Source: Acidobacteriota bacterium (lineage in GTDB: Bacteria > Acidobacteriota > Terriglobia > Terriglobales > Acidobacteriaceae). From it: DNA of 7,527 bases. A program made the position numbers and the translations under genes. This document shows positions 1-5,783 of this stretch, piece by piece. The stretch covers positions 1 to 7,527 of the forward strand of contig JAJZIF010000178.1 of the NCBI GenBank assembly GCA_021810735.1, in the 5' to 3' direction. Positions within the stretch are counted from its first letter, which is position 1, and each line of letters begins with the position of its first letter. The notes under the pieces were generated by a model. It was not told where the DNA came from, did no database searches, and saw nothing but the letters and a program-made list of their open reading frames with translations.

Positions 1-168
1 CGCGACAAGCAGGAGACGGTGAGCAGCCTGCGACGCTACATTGGCGACGGCGGCAAGGAAAGCACACGGCCACTGGGTTTGCCGAGACCGGAGATGAAGA
101 ACGGGCTGGATTATTTGATTCCTGCGTCTGGCGCCGGCAGCAAGAAGCCGAATGAAGAAGAATTGTAA
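1..168 (+). CDS. C-terminal end of an unidentified protein (partial)
   Basis: The first reading frame is open from the window edge to a TAA at 166-168 and gives 55 residues. The fragment begins RDKQETVSSLRRYIGDGG and ends in a charged, low-complexity tail (KKPNEEEL) typical of a disordered C-terminus. The first half is basic and the middle contains LGLPRPEMKNGLDYLIP. I do not recognise a family from this piece and the start lies outside the window. That it is a real gene end is supported by the strong inverted-repeat terminator beginning 16 bases after the stop and by the convergent gene on the other side. The function is unknown. Confidence 0.6.
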   Translation, partial: RDKQETVSSLRRYIGDGGKESTRPLGLPRPEMKNGLDYLIPASGAGSKKPNEEEL

Positions 169-183
169 CTAAATATGATACGT

Positions 184-223
184 AATACAAAAGAGGCGGG
201 ATGGTTGCCGCCTCTTTTGTATT
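184..223. terminator. Bidirectional intrinsic terminator (perfect 16-bp inverted repeat)
   Basis: The left arm AATACAAAAGAGGCGG (184-199) is exactly complementary to the right arm CCGCCTCTTTTGTATT (208-223), with an 8-base loop. The G+C-rich part of the stem lies next to the loop, and an A-rich outer left arm faces a T-rich outer right arm, so a U-rich tail is made on either strand. It sits 15 bases after the plus-strand stop at 168 and 8 bases beyond the minus-strand stop at 232. It therefore serves both convergent genes. Confidence 0.88.
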
Positions 224-231
224 TGCGGGAG

Positions 232-942
232 TCAACGGACGGTTTCGCCCGGCTCAATTTTGTGCACTTTGACGTTGGCTCCGCCGAGTTGTGTTTCCAG
301 CGCCTCCGGCCTGCCGGTCAGAGGGGGGAACGTGCCGTAGTGGATGGGAAGCACTTCCGTGACGCCGAGATATTTGACGGCCAGCGCGGCAGCTTTGGGG
401 CCCATGGTGAAGTGGTCGCCGATGGGAAGCATGGCGAACTGCGGGGCGTAGAGATCGCGAATAATCTGCATGTCGGAGAAGACTGTCGTGTCGCCGGAAT
501 GATAGAGGACAGGGCCATTGTCGATGGTGAGGACGAAGCCGGTTGGAACGCCGCCATAGAAGAACTTGCCGTCCTCCATGATTCCGGAGGTATGACGGGC
601 TTCAGTCTGGGTGACGGCGACATCGGCATGGCGGAAGGTGCCACCGATGTTCATGCCGATGGTGTTCTCGACGCCCTTGGACTGGAAGAACGATGCGAGT
701 TCAAAGGTGGCTACGACGGGCGCGTTGTACTTTTGCGCCATGGGGACGACGTCGGCGATGTGGTCAAAATGAGCGTGAGTCGCGAGGATGAGGTCGATTT
801 TCTCGGGGAAGTTGTAGCCTTTTGGGAACCTAGGGTTCTGTTCGATGAAGGGATCGATGAGGATGTTGGTTCCCCTGGGGGTCGTGACGAGAACGGTGGC
901 GTGTCCAAGCCAGGTGACCGAAGCGCCTTTGAGGTCTGCCAT
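232..942 (-). CDS. UPF0173-family metal-dependent hydrolase (metallo-beta-lactamase fold)
   Basis: The product has 236 residues, the usual size for the UPF0173/YtkL group of small metallo-beta-lactamase-fold hydrolases. The metal-binding signature HAHFDH is at residues 56-61 (H56, H58, D60, H61). Further metal ligands are expected at EARH (H117), HSGDT (H148, D151) and the C-terminal IHYGTFP (H201). The IGDHFTMGP block (174-182) is also typical of the family. No signal peptide is visible, so a cytoplasmic enzyme is likely. The substrate of the family is not firmly established. The frame extends 48 codons upstream to 1086, but the ATG at 942 is chosen because AAAGGAG lies six bases before it and because conserved sequence (WLGHATVL) starts just after it. 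The gene is transcribed alone, divergently from the radical SAM gene. Confidence 0.93.
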   Translation of the reverse strand: MADLKGASVTWLGHATVLVTTPRGTNILIDPFIEQNPRFPKGYNFPEKIDLILATHAHFDHIADVVPMAQKYNAPVVATFELASFFQSKGVENTIGMNIGGTFRHADVAVTQTEARHTSGIMEDGKFFYGGVPTGFVLTIDNGPVLYHSGDTTVFSDMQIIRDLYAPQFAMLPIGDHFTMGPKAAALAVKYLGVTEVLPIHYGTFPPLTGRPEALETQLGGANVKVHKIEPGETVR

Positions 943-948
943 CGAAGA

Positions 949-955
949 CTCCTTT
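949..955 (-). promoter_or_regulatory. Strong Shine-Dalgarno of the UPF0173 hydrolase
   Basis: Read on the minus strand, AAAGGAG is followed by a six-base spacer and ATG at 942-940. It settles the start at 942 rather than the longer in-frame possibility at 1086. Confidence 0.85.
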
Positions 956-992
956 GCATTTTGGATCATTTGCGATGAGACATTTCTGCCTC

Positions 993-1020
993 GTACTAGG
1001 ATGCCACCGCCGGGAGGCAA
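993..1020 (-). promoter_or_regulatory. Possible sigma70-type promoter for the UPF0173 hydrolase
   Basis: On the minus strand TTGCCT (1020-1015) is followed after 16 bases by TAGTAC (998-993). The -35 matches four of six consensus bases and the -10 three of six, so this is a weak call. It would give a leader of about 45 bases carrying the strong Shine-Dalgarno site. No better candidate was seen in the 219-bp divergent region on this strand. Confidence 0.3.
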
Positions 1021-1126
1021 GGTGCGGAGATTGCGGCAGGAAGCAGAGGTTAAATCGGGAGCGTCGTAGAGGGGAGAAATTCGCATGGCGGTGGTGGGGT
1101 AAAGAGAATTGTTGTGGAGATTTCGA

Positions 1127-1155
1127 TTGACGGGGGCAAAGGGCGGGGCTATGCT
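1127..1155 (+). promoter_or_regulatory. Sigma70-type promoter giving a leaderless radical SAM mRNA
   Basis: TTGACG (1127-1132), a 17-base spacer and TATGCT (1150-1155) form a good housekeeping promoter: five of six matches to TTGACA, and four of six to TATAAT with the key first, second and last bases present. Counting seven bases past the -10 puts the transcription start at 1162, which is the A of the ATG of the radical SAM gene. No Shine-Dalgarno site precedes that ATG, which fits leaderless translation. Confidence 0.65.
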
Positions 1156-1161
1156 TCCGGC

Positions 1162-2322
1162 ATGAGCGAAGAAAAAGCGAATATGGGGCGAAATGGAGAA
1201 CTGTTTCCGATTCTGCCGTCAGGTTTGCCGAAGGGGATCGCCAGACTGGCGGCGGAAGCAGCGCCGACGGGCGAAGGGCACGAGGTTCGCTTTTACGCGC
1301 TGGAAGCGAAGTCGATATTGAATCGCACGGTTTCAAAGCGCGGGCTGGATTTCACGTGGAGCATCAATCCGTATCGGGGATGTGAGTTTGGATGTCGCTA
1401 TTGCTACGCGCGGTATACGCACGAGTTTATGGAGAAGCGGGATCCGGAATTGTTTGAGCAGGAGATTTATGTGAAGCAGCAGGCGGTGTGGCTGCTACAG
1501 CGCGATTTGCGCCGGGTGAAGCCGGGCGAGGAGATCGCGATTGGAACGGCGACCGATCCTTACCAGCCGGTGGAGCGGCGTTTGGGTGTGACGCGTGGTT
1601 TGCTGGAGGTGCTGGCCGAGCGAGAAGGGTTGGAGATTGGGATCGTGACGAAGTCGGCGCTGATTGCGCGAGATGCGGAAGTGCTGAGGGCGGTGGCGCG
1701 AGGGAACCGGCTGGTGATCGGCGTGACGATTACGACAGCGAATGTAGGGCTGGCGCGGATTCTGGAGCCGAGGGCGCCGCGGCCGGATCTTCGCTTTGAG
1801 GCGGTGAGGCGGCTTCGCAAGGCTGGGCTGGCGGTGGGGATTTTGAATTCGCCGCTGCTGCCGGGGATCACGGACAATGGGCCGGCGCTGCACCGGATGG
1901 CGGTGCTGGCGAAGGAGGTGGATGCGAGTTTTTTCTCGGCGCAGCCGCTGTTTTTAAAACCGTGCTCGAAGGGGACGTACCTGGCGTTTGTGGAGAAGCA
2001 TTTTCCGGCGCTGAAGGAGGATTATGCGCGGCGGTTTGAGACGGCAGAGTTTGCATCACCTGCGTACGCGCGCCGGATGAGAGATCTGGTGCGGGCGGTG
2101 GTGAGGAAGCACGGGCTGACCGGCCGGTTGAGCGATGCGCCGCTGACGCGTGGTGGAGGACGATGGCTGGCAGAAGCACAGGAAACGGCGCAGCAGGAGC
2201 TTTGGCCGCTGAAGCCGGTTGTGGCGGATGGAGCATGCGGAGACGGCACCCAGGAGAGGATTCCGGCAAAGGCGGTTGCGGGCGCGCGGGGGCTTGCGTA
2301 TAGTTCGAGCAAAGCGTCGTGA
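1162..2322 (+). CDS. PA0069/Rv2578c-family radical SAM protein (SplB-like)
   Basis: The product has 386 residues. The radical SAM cluster motif is NPYRGCEFGCRYCYARYTHEF, with iron-sulfur ligands C74, C78 and C81 in the CxxxCxxC arrangement. The preceding SILNRT...FTWSINPYRG block and the GTATDPYQPVE block (128-138) are hallmarks of the PA0069/Rv2578c branch of the spore-photoproduct-lyase-like (COG1533) proteins. The enzyme should cleave S-adenosylmethionine to a 5'-deoxyadenosyl radical through a [4Fe-4S] cluster. Its substrate is unknown, and a role in DNA photoproduct repair should not be assumed because spore photoproduct lyase is only a distant relative. The C-terminal ~60 residues are less family-like. 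An in-frame GTG at 1114 would add 16 residues, but it lies upstream of the promoter at 1127-1155, so ATG 1162 is preferred. The 3' end overlaps the bactofilin promoter. Confidence 0.9.
   Translation: MSEEKANMGRNGELFPILPSGLPKGIARLAAEAAPTGEGHEVRFYALEAKSILNRTVSKRGLDFTWSINPYRGCEFGCRYCYARYTHEFMEKRDPELFEQEIYVKQQAVWLLQRDLRRVKPGEEIAIGTATDPYQPVERRLGVTRGLLEVLAEREGLEIGIVTKSALIARDAEVLRAVARGNRLVIGVTITTANVGLARILEPRAPRPDLRFEAVRRLRKAGLAVGILNSPLLPGITDNGPALHRMAVLAKEVDASFFSAQPLFLKPCSKGTYLAFVEKHFPALKEDYARRFETAEFASPAYARRMRDLVRAVVRKHGLTGRLSDAPLTRGGGRWLAEAQETAQQELWPLKPVVADGACGDGTQERIPAKAVAGARGLAYSSSKAS
2276..2304 (+). promoter_or_regulatory. Sigma70-type promoter of the bactofilin gene, inside the upstream gene
   Basis: TTGCGG (2276-2281), a 17-base spacer and TATAGT (2299-2304, five of six matches) predict a start near 2311. 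This leaves a ~32-base leader with AGGAG at 2332-2336, six bases before the bactofilin ATG. The -35 keeps only the TTG core. The promoter lies within the last codons of the radical SAM gene, so bactofilin can be expressed independently of it. Confidence 0.5.
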
Positions 2323-2342
2323 TCATTGAACAGGAGTGAAGT

Positions 2343-2783
2343 ATGGCCGCAGGCGATGTAGTAGCAGCAATCGGGAAGTCGGTGCAGATCAGGGGAGAGT
2401 TGCAGGGGAGCGAGGATCTGCTGGTGGATGGAATGGTAGACGGAACGATTGCGCTGCAGGAGAGCCGGCTGACGATTGGCCCGAATGCCAAGGTGAAGGC
2501 CAACGTTTCAGCTCGCGATATTGTGGTGATGGGGTCGATCGAGGGCAATCTTCAGGCTTCGGGGCGGATTGAATTGCGATCTGGCTGCCAAGTGTCAGGG
2601 GATATGAAAGCAGCGCGTTTGTCGATTGAGGAGAATGCGACGTTTTCCGGTAAGGTGGATTTGCTTACGGCGGAGAAGCCGACGAATGCGAGTGCGGCAC
2701 CAGCGGCTACGGCTGCACCGGCGGTAAGCTCCGTGGGGGCGCGACCAGCAGGCGGAGCTGAGGCGGATAAACTTCAGTTTTGA
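2343..2783 (+). CDS. Bactofilin (polymer-forming cytoskeletal protein)
   Basis: The product has 146 residues. Residues ~8-108 form the bactofilin (DUF583) domain, a right-handed beta-helix visible as short repeating strands with glycine turns: IRGELQGSEDLLVDGMVDGTI, LTIGPNAKVKANVSARDIVVMGSIEGNL and IELRSGCQVSGDMKAARLSIEENATFSGKVDL. The domain is followed by an Ala/Pro-rich flexible tail (112-146) ending ADKLQF. Bactofilins self-assemble without nucleotide into filaments that position cell-wall enzymes, stalk or polar proteins, and DNA-segregation proteins in different bacteria. There is no membrane segment. The start is secured by AGGAG six bases upstream. The gene begins 20 bases after the radical SAM stop and is followed 96 bases later by the methyltransferase-like gene, probably in the same transcript. 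Confidence 0.95.
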   Translation: MAAGDVVAAIGKSVQIRGELQGSEDLLVDGMVDGTIALQESRLTIGPNAKVKANVSARDIVVMGSIEGNLQASGRIELRSGCQVSGDMKAARLSIEENATFSGKVDLLTAEKPTNASAAPAATAAPAVSSVGARPAGGAEADKLQF

Positions 2784-2827
2784 GAACGAGGCTGGCCGCT
2801 TCGAGCAATCGGCACAGCATGATCGTG

Positions 2828-2849
2828 GACGCATCGATCGAGATGCGTC
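2828..2849 (+). other. 8-bp perfect inverted repeat between bactofilin and methyltransferase-like genes
   Basis: GACGCATC (2828-2835) and GATGCGTC (2842-2849) flank a six-base loop (GATCGA). No T-tract follows, so it does not look like a simple terminator. It could be an RNA hairpin that adjusts expression of the downstream gene or protects the upstream message, or a protein-binding site on DNA. Confidence 0.4.
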
Positions 2850-2879
2850 TCCAGCCGAAAGTGAGGGCAACCAGAGAAC

Positions 2880-3536
2880 GTGATTCGCAGTTTATTTCAA
2901 AGGGGCTCGGAGCCGGAGCGGCCAGGACGGTCTTCCGGTAAGAAGGCGCGGTATGCGCCGCGGCACTCAAGCGGCTGGAAGGCACTGCTGGAGCGGCTGA
3001 AGGCGGAGGATGGCCTGCGCGTGATGGACGTGGGACCGACGTCTCCGCAAAACATCACGCTGCTGACGGGGATGGGTCACAGCGTTTACATGGCTGATAT
3101 TGTTGGTGATTCGCTCTCGGGCGAGTATGACCTTCCGGCCGAGGAAGCGGGCGGCGAGAAGCGCTTTGACGTCAAGAGGTACTTTGAGCAGGAGACGGGT
3201 TTCGGCGGGCGGCTGTTTGATGTGGTGCTGCTGTGGGCGACGCTGGATTATGTGCCCGATGGGTTGATTGAGGCGCTGATCGATCGGATTCATCAGACGA
3301 CGGAGCCTGGCGCGCAGGTGCTGGCGATGTTCCACGCCAAGAAGAACGATGAGAACACGCGCTACTGCCGGTATCACCTGACGGATTCGGAGACGATCGA
3401 AGTGCAGGAGATGGAGGCGCATCCGATTCTACGGACGCTGACGAATCGGGGGATTGAAAAGTTGTTTTCGAAGTTCGGGAACTACCGCTTCTTTCTGGCC
3501 AAGGACAACCTGTACGAGGTTCTGATTACGCGGTAG
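2880..3536 (+). CDS. Methyltransferase-like protein (class I SAM fold), bactofilin partner
   Basis: The product has 218 residues. After a basic, probably disordered N-terminus (1-30), RVMDVGPTSPQNITLL (47-62) sits where motif I of class I methyltransferases falls. VYMADIV (69-75) resembles the acidic strand-2 end, and FDVVLLWATLDYVPD (113-127) resembles motif IV. The strict GxGxG loop is absent: the sequence reads DVGPTSPQN. The fold is therefore supported but SAM binding and catalysis are not certain. The C-terminus (FFLAKDNLYEVLITR) is a typical last strand pair. The GTG at 2880 is the start because an in-frame stop lies at 2862-2864 and the next Met is at residue 49. The ribosome site before it is weak, suggesting coupling to the bactofilin message. 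The substrate is unknown. Confidence 0.75.
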   Translation: MIRSLFQRGSEPERPGRSSGKKARYAPRHSSGWKALLERLKAEDGLRVMDVGPTSPQNITLLTGMGHSVYMADIVGDSLSGEYDLPAEEAGGEKRFDVKRYFEQETGFGGRLFDVVLLWATLDYVPDGLIEALIDRIHQTTEPGAQVLAMFHAKKNDENTRYCRYHLTDSETIEVQEMEAHPILRTLTNRGIEKLFSKFGNYRFFLAKDNLYEVLITR

Positions 3537-3586
3537 CAATCCGGGGCGGGTGTTGTCGCGATCCGCGTGGTGCTGGGAGTGCGAGG

Positions 3587-3615
3587 ACAGCGCAGCGAAT
3601 TTGCGCATGCGCTGT
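3587..3615 (+). other. 8-bp inverted repeat after the methyltransferase-like gene
   Basis: ACAGCGCA (3587-3594) pairs perfectly with TGCGCTGT (3608-3615) around a 13-base loop, about 50 bases after the stop codon. No T-run follows, so an intrinsic terminator is doubtful. It may act as a 3'-end stabilising hairpin. The right arm also overlaps the palindrome GCGCATGCGC (3603-3612), giving an alternative structure. Confidence 0.35.
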
Positions 3616-4152
3616 AGACTGCTGCACGAAGAGAGACTGCCATGCGAGTTGTGCCGGTAGTCCCTTCGGTGGTGTGCGCCTGCGTTGGATCGGCTGGGGC
3701 ACGGAACGCCAGTGCGGTTCCAGTGACTATAGGACAGCAGTGCGCCAGGTGAGAGGGGTGACCGATTCGGGGGAGCGCGTGAGTTCTCCGTTGCGGCTGG
3801 AGAAACGGGTACGGCGGGGTGTACGCCATGCGTTTACGGGGTTTGGGAAGTCATAAGGATTGAAGATCGTGAATGTGACGGACCATGCCGTTGCATTTCA
3901 GCGCGTCATTGAGATCGAAATGAAGAGCGCGAAGGGCTGGGGGGTAGCCGCGATTCAGGCGGTGGCCGATTGCAGTGAGTTCTATTCCCGGTCTTAGTGG
4001 AAAGCTCCGGTACGACTTCCTGCGCATGGCGTGCTGACGGTTTCCCCACGGAATGGATGAATCTGCGGCGGGCAATGCCCGGCTAATTGCCTGCAGAACA
4101 CCCGGCTGAATCGGAGAACATTGGGGTTTGTGGTGGTGTTGCTGCCGAGTGG

Positions 4153-4216
4153 ACGGCACATGCTTAGCCGTGCTTTTCAGCTTTCTACGGCTGAGGGCAG
4201 AGCCCGATCGACGGGC
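4153..4216 (+). other. Two sets of mutually exclusive hairpins upstream of the diguanylate cyclase
   Basis: ACGGC (4153-4157), GCCGT (4167-4171) and ACGGC (4187-4191) allow the middle arm to pair with either neighbour. Right after, GGGC (4195-4198), GCCCG (4202-4206) and CGGGC (4212-4216) offer the same choice, and the last hairpin is followed by AGGTTTT. The arrangement resembles an attenuator, but each stem is only 4-5 bp and such pairings occur by chance in GC-rich DNA. Confidence 0.3.
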
Positions 4217-4269
4217 AGGTTTTGACGGAAGGGCGATGCGGTGGTCGACGCGGGATGCCGTCTGATTTT

Positions 4270-4333
4270 GTAGCGCGGGGTGCGGAACGGGAACGGAAAA
4301 AAGAGTGTTTCCCCGCCTCTTGCATTCCGCTAC
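4270..4333 (+). other. Possible long-range stem in the diguanylate cyclase leader
   Basis: GTAGCG (4270-4275) can pair with CGCTAC (4328-4333), and the adjoining CGGGG (4276-4280) with CCCCG (4311-4315). This gives a two-part stem around a purine-rich loop that contains AAAAAAG. It matches no riboswitch class I recognise; the core motifs of the c-di-GMP-I (GEMM) class were looked for and not seen. Confidence 0.25.
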
Positions 4334-4356
4334 TTCGTCCGATGAATCAGGGAGAG

Positions 4357-4399
4357 TCTCGTGAATGACGAGAACACAGCCCTGAGTTTGTTGACAGGG
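4357..4399 (+). other. Two small hairpins just before the diguanylate cyclase
   Basis: TCTCGT (4357-4362) pairs with ACGAGA (4368-4373) around a five-base loop. CCCTG (4380-4384) pairs with CAGGG (4395-4399) around a ten-base loop. They lie 28-70 bases before the ATG and could affect translation or anchor a regulator. Confidence 0.35.
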
Positions 4400-4416
4400 T
4401 TTGAGGATACTTGAGG
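4391..4416 (+). promoter_or_regulatory. Triple TTGA repeat at 10-bp spacing before the diguanylate cyclase
   Basis: TTGACA (4391), TTGAGG (4401) and TTGAGG (4411) recur at exactly ten-base steps, so the copies face the same side of the helix. The first is a perfect -35 hexamer, but no -10-like sequence lies 15-19 bases on. The third supplies the only plausible ribosome site (GAGG, ten bases before the ATG). A regulator site is possible, as is coincidence. Confidence 0.3.
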
Positions 4417-4426
4417 TTCGCGGCGC

Positions 4427-5518
4427 ATGATATCGCTCAATCCGTTCCTTTATGGGCAGGGTGCTTCCAAGGGCAAGCGCGAAATTCCAACTGATTTTCT
4501 GACGGCGGTTGCGTGCTATGCTGCTGCACTGCTGGCTTTTGGCAGGAGCGCGGCACAGGATGGCTCCACGCATGGGGTGGATCTGGAGCAGTCTCTGGCA
4601 CGGTTGGAGCGACGGGTTTCGACGAAGCCGAGCGGGGACGTGGTATCGAAGGTCAACAAACAGGTTCTTGCGCAGGTGGAGCGATGGGGAGAGTCGATTG
4701 CGGAGGATTCGAGGGCGAAGGCGGACGAGATCAAGCAACTGCTGATTACGCTTGGAAGAACCGCGGAATCGATAGGCAAGCGTGATCAGAGATACCAGGA
4801 GACCTTCCATGATCTGATCGTGGGTCTTGAGCAGGTGTCCACTCTGAATGATCTGACGCAGATCAGATTGTCGCTGACCCGGCACGTGGACGCGTTGAAG
4901 ATCTGTGTGGATCAGATGGTGAATGACAATCAGCAGCTGGTATGGCAATTGAATGCGCAGGTGACGGCGTACGAGCGCAGGCTGAAGTCGGCGGAGGACA
5001 TGGTGTTCAAGGATGAGGTGACCGGAATTGCGAACCGGCGTTGTATCGAGCGTCAGATCGCGTGGAATATCCGGCACCAGGAGCGTTTCTGCGTGACGAT
5101 GTTCGACCTGAACGGGTTCAAGGGGGTGAATGATCGATACGGCCATATCGCGGGAGACAATCTGCTGAAGCAATTTGCAACGGAGCTGAGAAGCAATACG
5201 CGCGCCGAGGATGTGGTAGGACGCTGGGGTGGGGACGAATTTATCGTGGTGATGGCCTGCGGCGCGAACGAGGTTGCAACGTACATTAAGCACATCAAGC
5301 AATGGGTGGTGGGCAAGTACTGTGTCACGGTGAAGAACGGCAGCGAGGCGCAAGTGTTCATCGACGCCGCGGTCGGGTTTGCCGAATGGCGTGACGGCAT
5401 GACCGCGAGCCAGATTGTGGAAGAGGCGGACGCGAAGATGTACGCGGACAAAGCGGCCAAAAGGGTTGCGAACAGAAAGCGTGAACCCACAGCCCGGGGT
5501 CGGGCCGGGACGGCGTAA
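4427..5518 (+). CDS. Diguanylate cyclase (GGDEF domain)
   Basis: The product has 363 residues. The C-terminal GGDEF domain spans ~190-345. It starts with the usual DEVTGIANRRCIE, holds the metal/GTP strand FDLNGFKGVNDRYGHIAGDNLL (226-247) and the intact active-site GGDEF at 268-272. The allosteric inhibitory site RxxD (RAED, 259-262) lies exactly five residues before GGDEF, so product feedback inhibition is expected. The enzyme should join two GTP into cyclic di-GMP. The first ~185 residues show no recognisable PAS, GAF, HAMP or receiver domain. A hydrophobic stretch FLTAVACYAAALLAFG (24-39) is rather short for a membrane span, and heptad-rich helices follow up to the linker AQVTAYERRLKSAEDM, which looks coiled-coil. 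The signal sensed is unknown. The gene appears to be transcribed alone, with a hairpin-rich region upstream. Confidence 0.93.
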   Translation: MISLNPFLYGQGASKGKREIPTDFLTAVACYAAALLAFGRSAAQDGSTHGVDLEQSLARLERRVSTKPSGDVVSKVNKQVLAQVERWGESIAEDSRAKADEIKQLLITLGRTAESIGKRDQRYQETFHDLIVGLEQVSTLNDLTQIRLSLTRHVDALKICVDQMVNDNQQLVWQLNAQVTAYERRLKSAEDMVFKDEVTGIANRRCIERQIAWNIRHQERFCVTMFDLNGFKGVNDRYGHIAGDNLLKQFATELRSNTRAEDVVGRWGGDEFIVVMACGANEVATYIKHIKQWVVGKYCVTVKNGSEAQVFIDAAVGFAEWRDGMTASQIVEEADAKMYADKAAKRVANRKREPTARGRAGTA

Positions 5519-5783
5519 ATTGCGGTCTGTGGCTCCGCGGCCGGTCGAGTGGTGGCTGGCGAGGCTGGAGCCTGGATGCGTTCGGGATCCGGTGTCGGCT
5601 CGGCCGGACCTGGTTGCACGATCGGGATATCGTCCACGATTTTGTAACACCCGGGGGCGGTCTCTCGGTTGGGTGGTTTAGAGAAGTGACAATCGATGCA
5701 TACAACCTGCAGATTGCTTCATCCAATGGCTACGAGCTGAATCCTTTGATCAGAAACACGAGCCGAAGCATTTGAGGAGAGAT
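5519..5783 (+). other. Intergenic region between diguanylate cyclase and reductase
   Basis: I see no conserved gene, convincing terminator or promoter in these 265 bases. TCCGG/CCGGA (5588-5592 and 5604-5608) could form a small stem but no T-run follows. A 29-codon open stretch starts at a GTG at 5686 and ends at 5773-5775. It is AT-richer than its surroundings and encodes VTIDAYNLQIASSNGYELN, but it has no ribosome site and no recognisable family. Confidence 0.5.

Larger units (their letters stand above)
3537..4426. other. 890-bp stretch without a convincing gene
   Basis: Nothing here reads as an intact conserved protein. In the plus frame that ends at 3854-3856, a 60-codon open stretch is followed, still in frame, by a 42-codon piece from a GTG at 3869 to a TAG at 3995-3997. 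This piece is preceded by AAGGA and includes VTDHAVAFQRVIEIEMKSAKGWG. Two more interrupted pieces run to about 4230. This could be a decayed gene or chance. On the minus strand a frame stays open across 3851-4426, but it is rich in His, Arg, Ser and Pro, like antisense reading. An 8-bp inverted repeat lies at 3587-3615. The right third (4150-4426) is rich in short inverted repeats. No tRNA, riboswitch or insertion-sequence end was recognised. Confidence 0.6.

Noticed and set aside
175..978. Long plus-strand open frame (267 codons) across the hydrolase locus
   Set aside because: It is antisense to the well-supported UPF0173 gene, lacks family motifs and would run through the terminator.
1114..1161. 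GTG start adding 16 residues to the radical SAM protein
   Set aside because: It lies upstream of a good promoter whose predicted start is at 1162, has no ribosome site, and encodes a low-complexity Gly-rich stretch.
1868..2548. Minus-strand open frame of 226 codons
   Set aside because: It is antisense to both the radical SAM and bactofilin genes and has a Pro/Ser/Ala-rich composition typical of shadow frames.
3642..3752. Small plus-strand frame MRVVPVVPSVVCACVG... (36 codons) with a signal-like start
   Set aside because: It has no clear promoter or ribosome site and no recognisable family; length is within chance expectation.
4391..4420. Sigma70 promoter with TTGACA at 4391
   Set aside because: No -10-like hexamer is found 15-19 bases downstream; GATACT at 4406 is only nine bases away.
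4150..4426. c-di-GMP riboswitch before the diguanylate cyclase
   Set aside because: The conserved core of the GEMM-I class (such as the CACGCA and GCAAA segments with a tetraloop receptor) is not present, so no named riboswitch is called.
5053..5637. Minus-strand frame starting MDDIPIVQPGP with a Pro-rich head
   Set aside because: The body is antisense to the GGDEF domain, the start is a GTG without a ribosome site, and no domain is recognisable.
3851..5650. Minus-strand open frame of 599 codons
   Set aside because: Most of it is antisense to the diguanylate cyclase and its His/Arg/Leu-rich composition is not protein-like. Only the 3851-4426 part is kept as an open question.
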